A stretch of DNA of 17,746 nt from Verrucomicrobiales bacterium (GTDB lineage: Bacteria > Verrucomicrobiota > Verrucomicrobiia > Methylacidiphilales > JAAUTS01): the NCBI GenBank assembly GCA_031279715.1, contig JAITHY010000250.1:1-17746 (forward strand), written 5' to 3'. The notes beneath the pieces were generated by a model that saw nothing but the letters and a program-made list of their open reading frames with translations, searched no databases and was not told the origin of the DNA. Each line of letters opens with the position of its first letter. The first letter of the stretch is position 1. The position numbers and the translations under genes were made by a program. Shown here piece after piece: positions 6,344 through 14,627 of this stretch.

Positions 6344-7581
6344 TGATTATGAATAATCAAGAGGCGGTGGACTGGCTGTTCAGTTTGCAAAAATCCGGCG
6401 TCAAACTTGGACTGGAGAATATGCTGCGCCTGTGCGCCGCGATTGGCGAGCCTCAGCGTCGGTTGAAATTCGTCCACCTCGCGGGCACCAACGGCAAAGG
6501 CTCCTGCGCGGCGATGATTGAGGCCATCTTGCGCCACGCGGGTTACAAAGTCGGATTGTACACTTCGCCGCATCTCGTTGAATTTGGCGAGCGCATCCAA
6601 GTTAACCGCGCGCCGCTGACGATGAGGCGGGTGGTGGAGCAGGTTGAATTTTTTAAAAAAATTGTCGCGCAACTGACCGTCAGCGGTGTGGAGCCGACGT
6701 TTTTCGAGGTGGTGACGGCGATGGCGTTGCGTGAGTTTGACCGTCAGCGGGTGGATATCGTCGTGCTGGAAACCGGCCTCGGCGGGCGGCTTGATTCGAC
6801 GAACATCGTTACGCCGGAGTGCGGCGTCATCACCGGCATCGGGCTTGATCACATGGATTATTTGGGCGGCACGCTGACGCTCATCGCCGCCGAGAAAGCC
6901 GCCATCATCAAACGTGGCCGCCCCGTGGTCATCGGCGACATGGCGGAGGAGGCGCGGCGGGTCATTGTCAGCGTCGCGCAAGAGCAGGGGAGCGCGATGT
7001 ATTTTTCCGAACAGCCATTGCCGCTGACGGTCAGGCTTGGATTGGTCGGTGAGTATCAGCGGCGGAATGCCGCGCTCGTGCTGCGTGTGTGCGACGCGCT
7101 GGGCGTCAGCGGGTGGGAGATTCCCGAAAACGCGCGGTTGGCGGGCTTGGCGGCGGCGGAATGGCCGGGGCGTTTTCAAATCATTTCGCGGCAACCGCTG
7201 GTCATTCTCGACGGCGCGCACAACCCGCAGGGCTTGGCTGCGGCATGGTCGGCGTGGCGGGAGTTGAACGGCAGCGAGCCGCCGCGCGTGATTTTCGGTT
7301 GTTTGAAAGACAAGGACGCGCGCGCGCTGGCGATGAGCCTGGACCACCCGGGCATTGAGGTTTGGCTGGCGCCAATCGAAGCCGCGCGCGGTGAATCGCC
7401 CTCACGCCTGGCGGAATTGTTTCACCGCGCCCAAACGCGGATTTTTCACAATGCCACCGATGCATTGACGCTGGCGATGAACGGTGAGATGCCGACGCTG
7501 ATAGTTGGCTCGCTTTATCTGGCCGGGCAAATCCTCGCGGCGTTGCGCGGGCGGGCGCACCAGGCGGCGTTGAACGGCTAG
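6343..7581 (+). CDS. folC: Bifunctional dihydrofolate synthase / folylpolyglutamate synthase
   Basis: Mur-ligase-fold enzyme that adds glutamate to dihydropteroate and folates using ATP; cytosolic. The 412-residue length fits the family. P-loop GTNGKGS is at 48-54, followed by YTSPHLVEFGERIQVN (74-89), PTFFEVVTAMA, the magnesium and folate region LETGLGGRLDSTN, GLDHMDYLG, EKAAIIK, WPGRFQ and ILDGAHNP. The start ATG at 6343 overlaps the comF stop; a second ATG at 6349 is an alternative. It lies one gene from folP, with ftsH between them. It carries many dispersed-motif copies read as LTVSG, DRQR and PLTVR (6673-6686, 6737-6750, 7021-7034), placed in regions where family alignments usually tolerate variation. 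Confidence 0.95.
   Translation: MIMNNQEAVDWLFSLQKSGVKLGLENMLRLCAAIGEPQRRLKFVHLAGTNGKGSCAAMIEAILRHAGYKVGLYTSPHLVEFGERIQVNRAPLTMRRVVEQVEFFKKIVAQLTVSGVEPTFFEVVTAMALREFDRQRVDIVVLETGLGGRLDSTNIVTPECGVITGIGLDHMDYLGGTLTLIAAEKAAIIKRGRPVVIGDMAEEARRVIVSVAQEQGSAMYFSEQPLPLTVRLGLVGEYQRRNAALVLRVCDALGVSGWEIPENARLAGLAAAEWPGRFQIISRQPLVILDGAHNPQGLAAAWSAWRELNGSEPPRVIFGCLKDKDARALAMSLDHPGIEVWLAPIEAARGESPSRLAELFHRAQTRIFHNATDALTLAMNGEMPTLIVGSLYLAGQILAALRGRAHQAALNG
6673..6750. repeat. Pair of near-complete dispersed motifs in folC
   Basis: CTGACCGTCAGCGG (6673-6686) and TTGACCGTCAGCGG (6737-6750) share the same right half-site with a partly decayed left half-site. They are read in different frames (LTVSG and DRQR), so peptide selection alone cannot explain both. 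Confidence 0.7.
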
Positions 7582-7599
7582 ATAAAACTCAATCCAAGG

Positions 7600-7628
7600 T
7601 TGCGAAAGAAAAGCGGCTGTGTTACCGT
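7600..7628 (+). promoter_or_regulatory. Possible promoter of ftsH-folP
   Basis: TTGCGA (7600-7605), 17-bp spacer and TACCGT (7623-7628) would give a transcription start about 3 bases before the ftsH ATG at 7638. Both hexamers are weak. The 56-base gap after folC contains no other recognisable signal and no clear terminator. Confidence 0.25.
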
Positions 7629-7637
7629 TGACTCATT

Positions 7638-9704
7638 ATGTCATCCAACCAACCGCCACGCATACCAAAGCTGCCCAAGCCGCCGCGCAAAAATCCGCAC
7701 AATGACAATGACGCCCCGAACTGGCGGGGGATGTTTTTGCTGCTCATCATCGGTACGCTGATTTTCGTACTGTGGTGGGGATGGAAAACCAACGCGGAGG
7801 GCGTGAGCGCGGATATCAAGACCAGCGAGTTTTATCAGTACCTGGAGCAGCATAAAATCGCCGGCGTGGAGACAGTGAACGATTCCTCGCTGGGCACCAA
7901 CTCAATTCTCGTCAAGGGCAAATTTATCGACGGCTTCACCGTCAAGACAGAAAAGACCAAGCGCAACGCGATCAAATTTTCCACCACGGTTGACCGCTTG
8001 TACGGCGACGAATTGAAAAGCACCCTCGCCGCCGCCGGGTTCAAGGACGTGGATAACACCGTCGCGGACAACACGTTTTCGCAAATCATTTGGAGCATTG
8101 TGCCGTTCCTCGCCATCATCCTGATTTTTTATCTCCTGTTCAGCCGGCAAATGAAAATGGCGGGGCGCTCGGCGATGTCGTTCGGCCGCAGCAAAGCGCG
8201 GATGCTGGCCAAGGACAAAAACAAGATTACGTTTAAGGATATCGCCGGTGTTGAGGAGGCGAAGGAAGAGGTGCGCGAGATTGTGGACTTCCTGAAAGAC
8301 CCGAAAAAATTCCAGCGGCTCGGCGGACGCATTCCGAAGGGCGTGCTGATGGTGGGGCCGCCCGGCACGGGCAAGACGCTGCTGGCCAAGGCCATCGCGG
8401 GCGAGGCTGATGTGCCGTTCTACGGCATCAGCGGCTCGGATTTTGTGGAAATGTTCGTCGGCGTCGGCGCGTCGCGCGTGCGGGACATGTTCGAGCAGGG
8501 GCGAAAGAGCGCGCCGTGTTTGATTTTTATTGATGAAATCGACGCGGTCGGACGCAGTCGCGGGCATGGCCTTGGCGGTGGTCACGACGAGCGCGAGCAG
8601 ACATTGAACGCGTTGCTGGTGGAGATGGACGGCATTGACACGCAGGAAGGCGTCATTATCATCGCCGCGACGAACCGCAAGGACGTGCTTGATCCCGCGT
8701 TGCTGCGGCCCGGACGCTTTGACCGCGAGGTGACGGTGCATCTGCCCGATGTGAAGGGTCGCGAGCAAATTCTGTGCGTTCACGCCAAAAAGGTGCGGGC
8801 TTCCGAGCAGGTGGACTGGAACCAAATCGCGCGCGGCACGCCCGGCTTCAGCGGCGCGGAACTGGCCAACTTAATCAACGAGGCCGCGCTGCTGGCCGCG
8901 CGCCGCAACGCCGAGGTTGTCGAACAGCAAGACCTTGAGGAGGCGCGTGACAAGGTTCGCTGGGGTCGCGAGCGCCGTTCCATGGCCATGAGCGCGGAGC
9001 AGAAGAAAATCACCGCTTATCATGAGGCGGGGCACGCCTTGCTGAACCTCAAACTGGAACACACCGATCCGCTGCACAAAGTCTCCATCATTCCGCGCGG
9101 CCCGGCGCTGGGCGTGACGATGATGCTGCCGAAGGAAGACCGTTATGGCTACGAGAAGAAGAAAATCATCGATGATTTGTGCGTGTTGATGGGCGGCCGC
9201 GTTGCCGAGGAGTTATTCATCGGCGACATCGGCAGCGGCGCGTCGGGCGACATTAAAATGGCCACTTACTACGCGAAGAAGATGGTTTGTGAATGGGGCA
9301 TGAGTGAGAAACTCGGCATGATAGAATATGGCGATCACGAGGATTACGTGTTCCTTGGTCGCGACATCAGCCGTTCCCGCGGCTACAGCGAAGAGACCGC
9401 GCGGGCGATTGACCACGAAATACATCACTTGGTGCAGAGCGCCTATGACCGGGCAAAAGTCATCATCAGCGCCAACCGCGAAACCATTGAGCTAATCGCC
9501 AACGCCCTGCTGGAATACGAGACACTGGACGCCGCGCACATTGAAGACTTGGCCCGCGACGGCAAAATGCGCAATCCTCCGCCGCGCCAGATGACCCCGC
9601 CCACCTTGCCCACCCCGCGGGAACCGCTGGGCATCGCGCAACCAAAGTCCGCCGCTGACAGTGACAACGGTACGTTGCCCGGACTGGAGCCGGCCGAGGC
9701 GTGA
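7638..9704 (+). CDS. ftsH: ATP-dependent zinc metalloprotease FtsH
   Basis: Membrane-anchored AAA+ protease that degrades misfolded membrane proteins and regulatory substrates; forms hexamers. The 688-residue protein begins with a proline/lysine-rich cytosolic extension (5-30), then TM1 (about 32-49), a periplasmic domain, and TM2 (about 148-168). The AAA module has Walker A GPPGTGKT (240-247), Walker B CLIFIDE (294-300) and the second region of homology ATNRKDVLDPALLRPGRFDR (344-363). The peptidase has HEAGH (462-466) and the third zinc ligand Asp538 in GASGDI. The C-terminal tail after about 640 is proline-rich and probably disordered. The stop overlaps the folP start as GTGA, a common ftsH-folP linkage. 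The gene is almost free of the dispersed motif; the only copy is near the end at 9653. Confidence 0.98.
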   Translation: MSSNQPPRIPKLPKPPRKNPHNDNDAPNWRGMFLLLIIGTLIFVLWWGWKTNAEGVSADIKTSEFYQYLEQHKIAGVETVNDSSLGTNSILVKGKFIDGFTVKTEKTKRNAIKFSTTVDRLYGDELKSTLAAAGFKDVDNTVADNTFSQIIWSIVPFLAIILIFYLLFSRQMKMAGRSAMSFGRSKARMLAKDKNKITFKDIAGVEEAKEEVREIVDFLKDPKKFQRLGGRIPKGVLMVGPPGTGKTLLAKAIAGEADVPFYGISGSDFVEMFVGVGASRVRDMFEQGRKSAPCLIFIDEIDAVGRSRGHGLGGGHDEREQTLNALLVEMDGIDTQEGVIIIAATNRKDVLDPALLRPGRFDREVTVHLPDVKGREQILCVHAKKVRASEQVDWNQIARGTPGFSGAELANLINEAALLAARRNAEVVEQQDLEEARDKVRWGRERRSMAMSAEQKKITAYHEAGHALLNLKLEHTDPLHKVSIIPRGPALGVTMMLPKEDRYGYEKKKIIDDLCVLMGGRVAEELFIGDIGSGASGDIKMATYYAKKMVCEWGMSEKLGMIEYGDHEDYVFLGRDISRSRGYSEETARAIDHEIHHLVQSAYDRAKVIISANRETIELIANALLEYETLDAAHIEDLARDGKMRNPPPRQMTPPTLPTPREPLGIAQPKSAADSDNGTLPGLEPAEA

Positions 9705-10534
9705 GCAAGAGTCACTGGCGGCACGCACAGGGAGTTTTAACCTTTGGCGCAAAACCGCTGCTGGCCGGCATCCTTAATGTCACCCCCGACTCTTTCTCCG
9801 ACGGTGGCAGCCTCCCCACCGTTGACCACGCCTTGCGCCGCGCTGAGGATCTGCTCAACGCCGGTGCGCACCTCATCGACCTCGGTGGAGAATCCACCCG
9901 CCCCGGAGCCACCGCCGTGAGCGTGGATGAAGAACTCCGCCGCGTCATCCCTGTCATCAATGCGATGCACCGCCGCTGGCCGCTGACCGTCATCTCTATC
10001 GACACTTGCAAAGCCGAGGTCGCCCGCCAGGCCATTGAGGCCGGAGCCTCCATCATCAACGATGTCGGCGGTGGACGGTGGGATGAAAACATGCTAACTG
10101 TCGTCACCACCAGCGGGGCCGGTTACATCGCCACCCACAGCCTTGACCGGCATCACCGGCAAACCATCCCCGCCGACGCCAATCCCGCTGTCATCGTCAG
10201 CGATTTCTTGCGCAACCTCAGCGGCCGACTCATCCAACTTGGCGTTGACCCTCAGCGAATCATTTATGACCCTGGCGTCGGCTTTGGCAAAACCGCCGAA
10301 CAAAACCGCCAACTCCTCCACGCCGCCCCCGTCTGGAGCGGACTGGAACGCCCGCTCATGTGGGGCATTTCCCGAAAACGCTTCCTTGCCCCCGATTGCC
10401 TGCCCGCTGACCGTGAACCTGCGGCGCGGCAAATTTACCGTCATCTCCTCACTCAAGAGTATCCGCAAATCTGGCGCGTCCACGATGTCAGCGCCAGCGC
10501 CCGGAGTATTGCCACCCACCCAGCCTCTTGCTGA
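9701..10534 (+). CDS. folP: Dihydropteroate synthase
   Basis: Condenses 6-hydroxymethyl-dihydropterin pyrophosphate with p-aminobenzoate in folate synthesis; the sulfonamide target. The 277-residue TIM-barrel protein has GILNVTPDSFSDGG (23-36), GAHLIDLGGESTRPGA (55-70), SIDTCKAEVA (99-108), INDVGG (119-124), DPGVGFGK (190-197), SRKRFL (224-229) and WRVHDVSASA (258-267). The usual MH(x)G-P-x-TM loop is replaced by ATHSLDRHHRQTI (144-156), a local divergence. The start is GTG at 9701, overlapping the ftsH TGA; this frame starts at the family N-terminus and no better start is seen. The top strand here is C-rich, in contrast to the G-rich lysS and addB genes. Confidence 0.95.
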   Translation: MSKSHWRHAQGVLTFGAKPLLAGILNVTPDSFSDGGSLPTVDHALRRAEDLLNAGAHLIDLGGESTRPGATAVSVDEELRRVIPVINAMHRRWPLTVISIDTCKAEVARQAIEAGASIINDVGGGRWDENMLTVVTTSGAGYIATHSLDRHHRQTIPADANPAVIVSDFLRNLSGRLIQLGVDPQRIIYDPGVGFGKTAEQNRQLLHAAPVWSGLERPLMWGISRKRFLAPDCLPADREPAARQIYRHLLTQEYPQIWRVHDVSASARSIATHPASC

Positions 10535-10575
10535 ATTTGGCATGATCGCAATCTCGGCTGGAGTCGCGGATTGGG

Positions 10576-10603
10576 TTGCTTTTTAGCGCGGGTGATTTAT
10601 GCT
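10576..10603 (+). promoter_or_regulatory. Possible promoter of lysS
   Basis: TTGCTT (10576-10581), 16-bp spacer and TATGCT (10598-10603, four of six to TATAAT) predict a transcription start near 10610, four bases before the ATG at 10614. The -10 hexamer includes the alternative ATG at 10599, which would then lie upstream of the message. Confidence 0.35.
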
Positions 10604-10613
10604 TTTTCGTTCT

Positions 10614-12047
10614 ATGGACGATACAAACGAGTTGTTGGCGGTGCGTCGCGGAAAGATTGAGAGGTTGAGGGAGCTGGGTGTTGACCCGTTCGGCCAGGTG
10701 TTTCCGGGGGTGCTGACGACGGGGCGGATTTTGGAGGAGTTCGCGGAGGGAAAAACCGTGCGCTGTGCGGGGCGTGTGATTGCGCACCGGGACATGGGGA
10801 AGAGTCATTTTCTCCACTTGCAGGATGAGGACGGGAAGTTGCAGATTTACGTGCAGACCAAGGCGCTGGCGGAGCGTGAGCAGGAGATTTTTAAACTGGT
10901 GGACTTGGGCGATTTCATTGGTGCGGACGGGACGCTGTTCGTGACCAGGACCGGGGAGAAGAGTGTGAAGGTCGGCGCGCTGACATTCTTGAGCAAGGCA
11001 TTGAAACCGTTGCCGGGGAAGTGGCATGGTCTGCAGGATGTGGAGCAGCGTTACCGTCAGCGGTATTTGGATTTGATCAGCAATCCGGAGTCGCGGCAGA
11101 CGCTGTTGCTGAGGAGCCGGATTGTCGAGGATGCCCGGCGCTTTTTTCAGGAGAAAAATTTTCTGGAGGTGGAGACGCCGATGATGCAGACGGTGCCGGG
11201 CGGCGCGGCGGCGCAGCCGTTTGTGACGCATCACAACGCGCTGAACATGGGGTTGTTTCTCCGTATCGCGCCGGAATTGTATTTGAAGCGGCTGCTGGTG
11301 GGAGGCTTTGGCAAGGTGTTTGAGTTGAACCGCAATTTCCGCAACGAGGGAATTTCACGCAAGCATAATCCGGAGTTTACGATGCTGGAGGCGTATTGGG
11401 CGTACGCTGACTATGAGGCGATGGCGGACTTGGTGGAGGAATTGATTGCGCGCCTGGCGGAGAAGTTTTGCGGCGGGACGGTGTTGAGACATGGCGAAAA
11501 GGTGATTGACTTGACGCGCCCGTGGCCGAGGAAGAAGTACCGCGATTGCATCACGGAAGCGGCGGGTTCGGATTGGTTCACCATCAGCGCCGGTGAACGG
11601 CGCGCGCGCGCGGCGCAACTGGGCGTGGAGTTGGCGCCGGGCCTGGAGGATTTTGAGGTGACGAATCAAGTGTACGAGAAGCTTGTGGAGGCGAAGACGA
11701 TGAATCCGCTGTTCGTGACGCATTTGCCGAGGGAACTGGTGCCGCTGGCCAAGCAAAACGCTGATGATGACAGCGTGGTGGATGTGTATGAGTTGGTCAT
11801 CAATGGGCAGGAGATTTCACCGGGCTACAGCGAGTTGAACGATCCGATTGTTCAGCGTCAGCGGCTTGAACATCAGGCGGGCGAGGAGACGCAGAAATTG
11901 GACGAGGATTTTTTGGCGGCGATGGAACACGGGATGCCGCCGGCGGGCGGGCTGGGGTTGGGGATTGACCGGCTGGTGATTTTGCTCACCGGCGCGGAGT
12001 CGATTCGTGACGTGATTTTATTCCCGCTGATGAAACCGAAAGGTTGA
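10614..12047 (+). CDS. lysS: Lysine-tRNA ligase, class II
   Basis: Charges tRNA-Lys with lysine in the cytosol. The protein is 477 residues from the ATG at 10614. An N-terminal OB-fold anticodon-binding domain (about 50-135) is followed by RYRQRYLDL (146-154), motif 1 FLEVETPMM (183-191), PGGAAAQPFVTHHNAL, motif 2 FRNEGISRKHNPEFT (242-256) and motif 3 GGLGLGIDRLVILLTG (445-460). The in-frame ATG at 10599 would add five residues (MLFRS). I prefer 10614 because MDDTNELLAVRRGKIERL matches the family N-terminus and a -10-like element overlaps 10599, but neither start has a strong ribosome binding site (GGTGA at 10590-10594 is weak). The conserved RYRQRY and QRQR positions are encoded with GTCAGCG, a useful clue to how the dispersed motif arises. 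Confidence 0.96.
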   Translation: MDDTNELLAVRRGKIERLRELGVDPFGQVFPGVLTTGRILEEFAEGKTVRCAGRVIAHRDMGKSHFLHLQDEDGKLQIYVQTKALAEREQEIFKLVDLGDFIGADGTLFVTRTGEKSVKVGALTFLSKALKPLPGKWHGLQDVEQRYRQRYLDLISNPESRQTLLLRSRIVEDARRFFQEKNFLEVETPMMQTVPGGAAAQPFVTHHNALNMGLFLRIAPELYLKRLLVGGFGKVFELNRNFRNEGISRKHNPEFTMLEAYWAYADYEAMADLVEELIARLAEKFCGGTVLRHGEKVIDLTRPWPRKKYRDCITEAAGSDWFTISAGERRARAAQLGVELAPGLEDFEVTNQVYEKLVEAKTMNPLFVTHLPRELVPLAKQNADDDSVVDVYELVINGQEISPGYSELNDPIVQRQRLEHQAGEETQKLDEDFLAAMEHGMPPAGGLGLGIDRLVILLTGAESIRDVILFPLMKPKG

Positions 12048-12048
12048 C

Positions 12049-13398
12049 GTGAACGGTGAGATGTCAACCATGCCGCAGGGCATTCGCAACGCTTATTGGT
12101 TTCAGATTTACAATTCGTTCTCGTGGCCGATTGTAATTGGGATGCCGCTGCTGCTGTTGTTGAAACGCTTCGGCGCGGGGGCGACGGTGCTGGGTATCGC
12201 CACGGCGATGTCGCCGTTGTTCAACATTTTGCAAATTCCGGCGGCGGGTTACGTGGAACGTGTCGGTTACCGCGCGTTTGTGCTGCGCGGGTGGGCGTTG
12301 CGGAGTGTGTTTATTTTATTCTTCGCGCTGGTGACGGTGCTGCCGGCGTCGATTGACGCGACCACAAAAATCGTGCTGATACTGGGCTTGCTGGTTTTTT
12401 ACACCGCCAGTCGCGGCATTTCCGCGTGCGGGTTTCTACCGTGGATGACGCGGCTGGTTCCGGAGGCGCATCGTGGCGAATACATCTCACGCGACCAGTT
12501 GTGCGGCAACGTGTCGCTATTGGTGGGGTCGCTGCTGGCGTCGCTGTATTTGAAGTGGGAGGACGGTGTCGGCGCGTTCGGCGTGTTGTATCTTGCCGCG
12601 TTTGTGATGGCGATGATGAGTCTGGTGTATTTGAAGAAAATTCCAGACGCGCCCGTGCCGGAATCCTCGCGCAGCCCCGCTGCTGTGCCATGGAGGGCGA
12701 TTTTGAATTATCGCCCGTTTCGGATTTTTCTGGCGTTCAACTGTCTGCTCTACGTGTCGCACTCTGTCGCCGCCGTGTTGTACGTGGTGATGTTGCGCGG
12801 GTTATACGACTATGCCGACGCGAACTTTCTCATGCTCAGCGTCATTTGCAGCGCGGTGTTCATTGTCAGCATTTACTTTTTGCCGCGCTTCATCAACCGC
12901 AGCGGCAACAAGCCATTCCTCACCGCCTCGCTTATTTTGCAAATTCTGCATATGGTCGGCTGGATGCTCATCGCGGCGAAGATAACTCCGTTGGCGTGGT
13001 GGAGCGTGATTTTGCAACAAGGCAGCTGGGGTGTCGCGTCGGCGTTCTTCATTCTGGCGAATACGCGGATGGTGATGTCCATTGTGCCGGAGATGGGGCG
13101 CAGCCATTTCTTCGCCGTGTTTACTGTGGGGCAGAATTTGGTGCTGGGGCTGAGTCCCGTGTTGGGTGGTTTGCTGGTGGACTCGCTGCGGGGCTTTTCC
13201 GCGCAATGGGGCGCGTGGGCGTGGAATCCGTACAGCCTCGGCTACGTGCCGATGGTCTTGATCATGCTCGCCAGCGCTTTTATACTGGCCCGCGTGGAGG
13301 AGGCGAAGGCCATGAGTCTGGGCGAGTTTTACCGCGAACTGCTGGTGAACACCCCGGCGCGCGCCATCAGCCGCGTCATCCGCAGATTGCCGTTATGA
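12049..13398 (+). CDS. Major facilitator superfamily-type membrane transporter
   Basis: Polytopic inner-membrane protein of 449 residues with about eleven or twelve hydrophobic segments in two halves, separated by a polar linker near 205-218 (PDAPVPESSRSPAAVP). Features typical of the superfamily are the early loop GYVERVGYR between the second and third segments and VPEAHRGEYISRDQ near the middle of the first half. The substrate cannot be predicted. GTG at 12049 is one base after the lysS stop; ATG at 12061 or 12070 are equally plausible starts. The stop overlaps the acyltransferase gene as ATGA (13395-13398). Not one copy of the dispersed CGCTGAC motif occurs in this gene, unlike its neighbours. 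Confidence 0.85.
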   Translation: MNGEMSTMPQGIRNAYWFQIYNSFSWPIVIGMPLLLLLKRFGAGATVLGIATAMSPLFNILQIPAAGYVERVGYRAFVLRGWALRSVFILFFALVTVLPASIDATTKIVLILGLLVFYTASRGISACGFLPWMTRLVPEAHRGEYISRDQLCGNVSLLVGSLLASLYLKWEDGVGAFGVLYLAAFVMAMMSLVYLKKIPDAPVPESSRSPAAVPWRAILNYRPFRIFLAFNCLLYVSHSVAAVLYVVMLRGLYDYADANFLMLSVICSAVFIVSIYFLPRFINRSGNKPFLTASLILQILHMVGWMLIAAKITPLAWWSVILQQGSWGVASAFFILANTRMVMSIVPEMGRSHFFAVFTVGQNLVLGLSPVLGGLLVDSLRGFSAQWGAWAWNPYSLGYVPMVLIMLASAFILARVEEAKAMSLGEFYRELLVNTPARAISRVIRRLPL

Positions 13399-14030
13399 AG
13401 AATGGAATGTTCAAAAAGGTCACGCTCAGCGCGGCGCCATGGTTGATGCCGTGGCTCATTCGTTTGCTTGGGCTGACCATGCGCGTCACCGTCAGCGATC
13501 CCGACGGCGTATTGGACGGACTCCGTCAGCGTCCGTTGTTAATCGCCTTTTGGCACAATCGGTTGGTGATGATGCCGTGGTTGTTTCGCAAATATTTCAA
13601 GGGCGGATTGCCGGGCAAGGTCATGATCAGCGCCAGCCGTGACGGTCAGCTGATCACCGATATTATCAAGCGTTTTGACATCGGCACTTTCCGCGGTTCC
13701 TCCTCCAAGCACGGGATTCGCGCAATGCGGGAAATGGCGAGGGAACTGGAGCACGCCAGGTTTGTCCTCGCCTTCACGCCTGACGGTCCGCGCGGTCCGG
13801 TGTACCAGGTGCAGCCCGGCATCATCTACCTTGCCGCCCACAGCGGCTTGCCCATTGTGCCGGTGACGTATCATCTGTCGTGGAAATGGCGCGCGGACAG
13901 TTGGGACCAAATGCCGCTGCCGCTGCCGTTCACGCGCTGCGAGTTGGTGATTGGCAAACCGTTGCGTGTGGACGCTGGTGATGACCTTGCCGTCGCCGCC
14001 GGGGAATTGGCTCGACGGCTGGGCAATTAA
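13395..14030 (+). CDS. DUF374 lysophospholipid acyltransferase family protein
   Basis: Predicted membrane-associated acyltransferase of 211 residues, likely acting on a lipid or lipid A-type acceptor at the inner membrane. DUF374 hallmarks are FWHNRLVMMP (52-61) with the probable catalytic His54, SASRDGQLI (79-87), FRGSSSKHGIRAM (99-111), FTPDGPRGPVYQVQPG (127-141) and GLPIVPVTY (151-159). A hydrophobic N-terminal stretch (about 11-28) could anchor it. ATG at 13395 overlaps the MFS stop; ATG at 13407 is a possible alternative. It is the last gene of the lysS unit and converges with the minus-strand membrane protein gene, sharing the bases TTAA for both stops. The precise acyl acceptor is unknown. 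Confidence 0.88.
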   Translation: MKNGMFKKVTLSAAPWLMPWLIRLLGLTMRVTVSDPDGVLDGLRQRPLLIAFWHNRLVMMPWLFRKYFKGGLPGKVMISASRDGQLITDIIKRFDIGTFRGSSSKHGIRAMREMARELEHARFVLAFTPDGPRGPVYQVQPGIIYLAAHSGLPIVPVTYHLSWKWRADSWDQMPLPLPFTRCELVIGKPLRVDAGDDLAVAAGELARRLGN

Positions 14031-14533
14031 CGCGTTTCTTTTCCGAGGGCAAACGGGCAGGCCGGTGGCTTGTCGTCCGCGCCGGGCTTCACAAACGTGT
14101 GCACGCCGTACACCAACACTCCCGCCACAATCGCCGCGACAATCCACGCGCCGAGACTGGCGAGATAACCCGAACGGAAAATTGTGCGCGTCAGCGGCAC
14201 CGCAAAAATCAAGAACACCAACACCACCGAGCCGATGATTAAACCGGGGTCATAACTTTTGTTCGAGAGAAACGGCGCCACATACATTTGCGCCAGCGCC
14301 CCCGCCGCCAGCAGCAGAGCGACGCTGACGATGACCGCCAGCAGGCCCGCCGCCATGGAGTTACGCGATGCCCCGCCGAGCGAGTGCCCTTGGGCGAGGC
14401 ACACCGCCAGCAGAATGAAGCCGACGATGAACGAGAGCAAAAACTCCCGCATGCTTTGCGGTGAGAACAAGGCCTGTTGCAAAAATTCCCATGCAAGGCG
14501 GACAAACCAGTCGGTATCGAATGAATGAGGCAT
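14027..14533 (-). CDS. Small four-helix membrane protein of unknown function
   Basis: A 168-residue protein that I do not assign to a named family. Four hydrophobic segments are visible at about 31-47, 61-81, 97-114 and 122-145. They follow an amphipathic, aromatic-rich N-terminus (WFVRLAWEFLQQALF) and precede a short polar tail with one Cys. The pattern resembles CvpA-like or other small integral proteins, but no motif supports a specific name. The ATG at 14533 has a perfect TTGACA and a -10-like hexamer placed for leaderless transcription. It is a single-gene unit, converging with the acyltransferase gene and divergent from the AddB-like gene. Confidence 0.82.
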   Translation of the reverse strand: MPHSFDTDWFVRLAWEFLQQALFSPQSMREFLLSFIVGFILLAVCLAQGHSLGGASRNSMAAGLLAVIVSVALLLAAGALAQMYVAPFLSNKSYDPGLIIGSVVLVFLIFAVPLTRTIFRSGYLASLGAWIVAAIVAGVLVYGVHTFVKPGADDKPPACPFALGKETR

Positions 14534-14539
14534 GGGGAG

Positions 14540-14567
14540 ATTTTCAACAATCCAGCGGCAATGTCAA
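14540..14567 (-). promoter_or_regulatory. Predicted leaderless promoter of the four-helix membrane protein gene
   Basis: Minus strand: perfect TTGACA (14567 to 14562), 16-bp spacer, GAAAAT (14545 to 14540, four of six to TATAAT), then 6 bp to the ATG at 14533. Confidence 0.5.
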
Positions 14568-14627
14568 TCCCTACTCCCCGCTGACGATGAAGATTCTCCC
14601 CAACAGCGGCGGAGTCCGTGTTTTATG

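Noticed and set aside
6049..7347. A 432-codon minus-strand open frame over comF and folC.
   Set aside because: It is Arg/His/Gln-rich shadow sequence opposite well-conserved genes on the plus strand.
10549..10585. A possible intrinsic terminator between folP and lysS (CAATC pairing with GATTG, then a T run).
   Set aside because: The stem is only 5 bp, has a long loop, and is separated from the T run by several bases; it overlaps the proposed lysS -35 region.
12426..13394. A long in-frame extension upstream of the acyltransferase start.
   Set aside because: It overlaps the MFS transporter in another frame; the acyltransferase homology begins only after the ATG at 13395, which overlaps the MFS stop.
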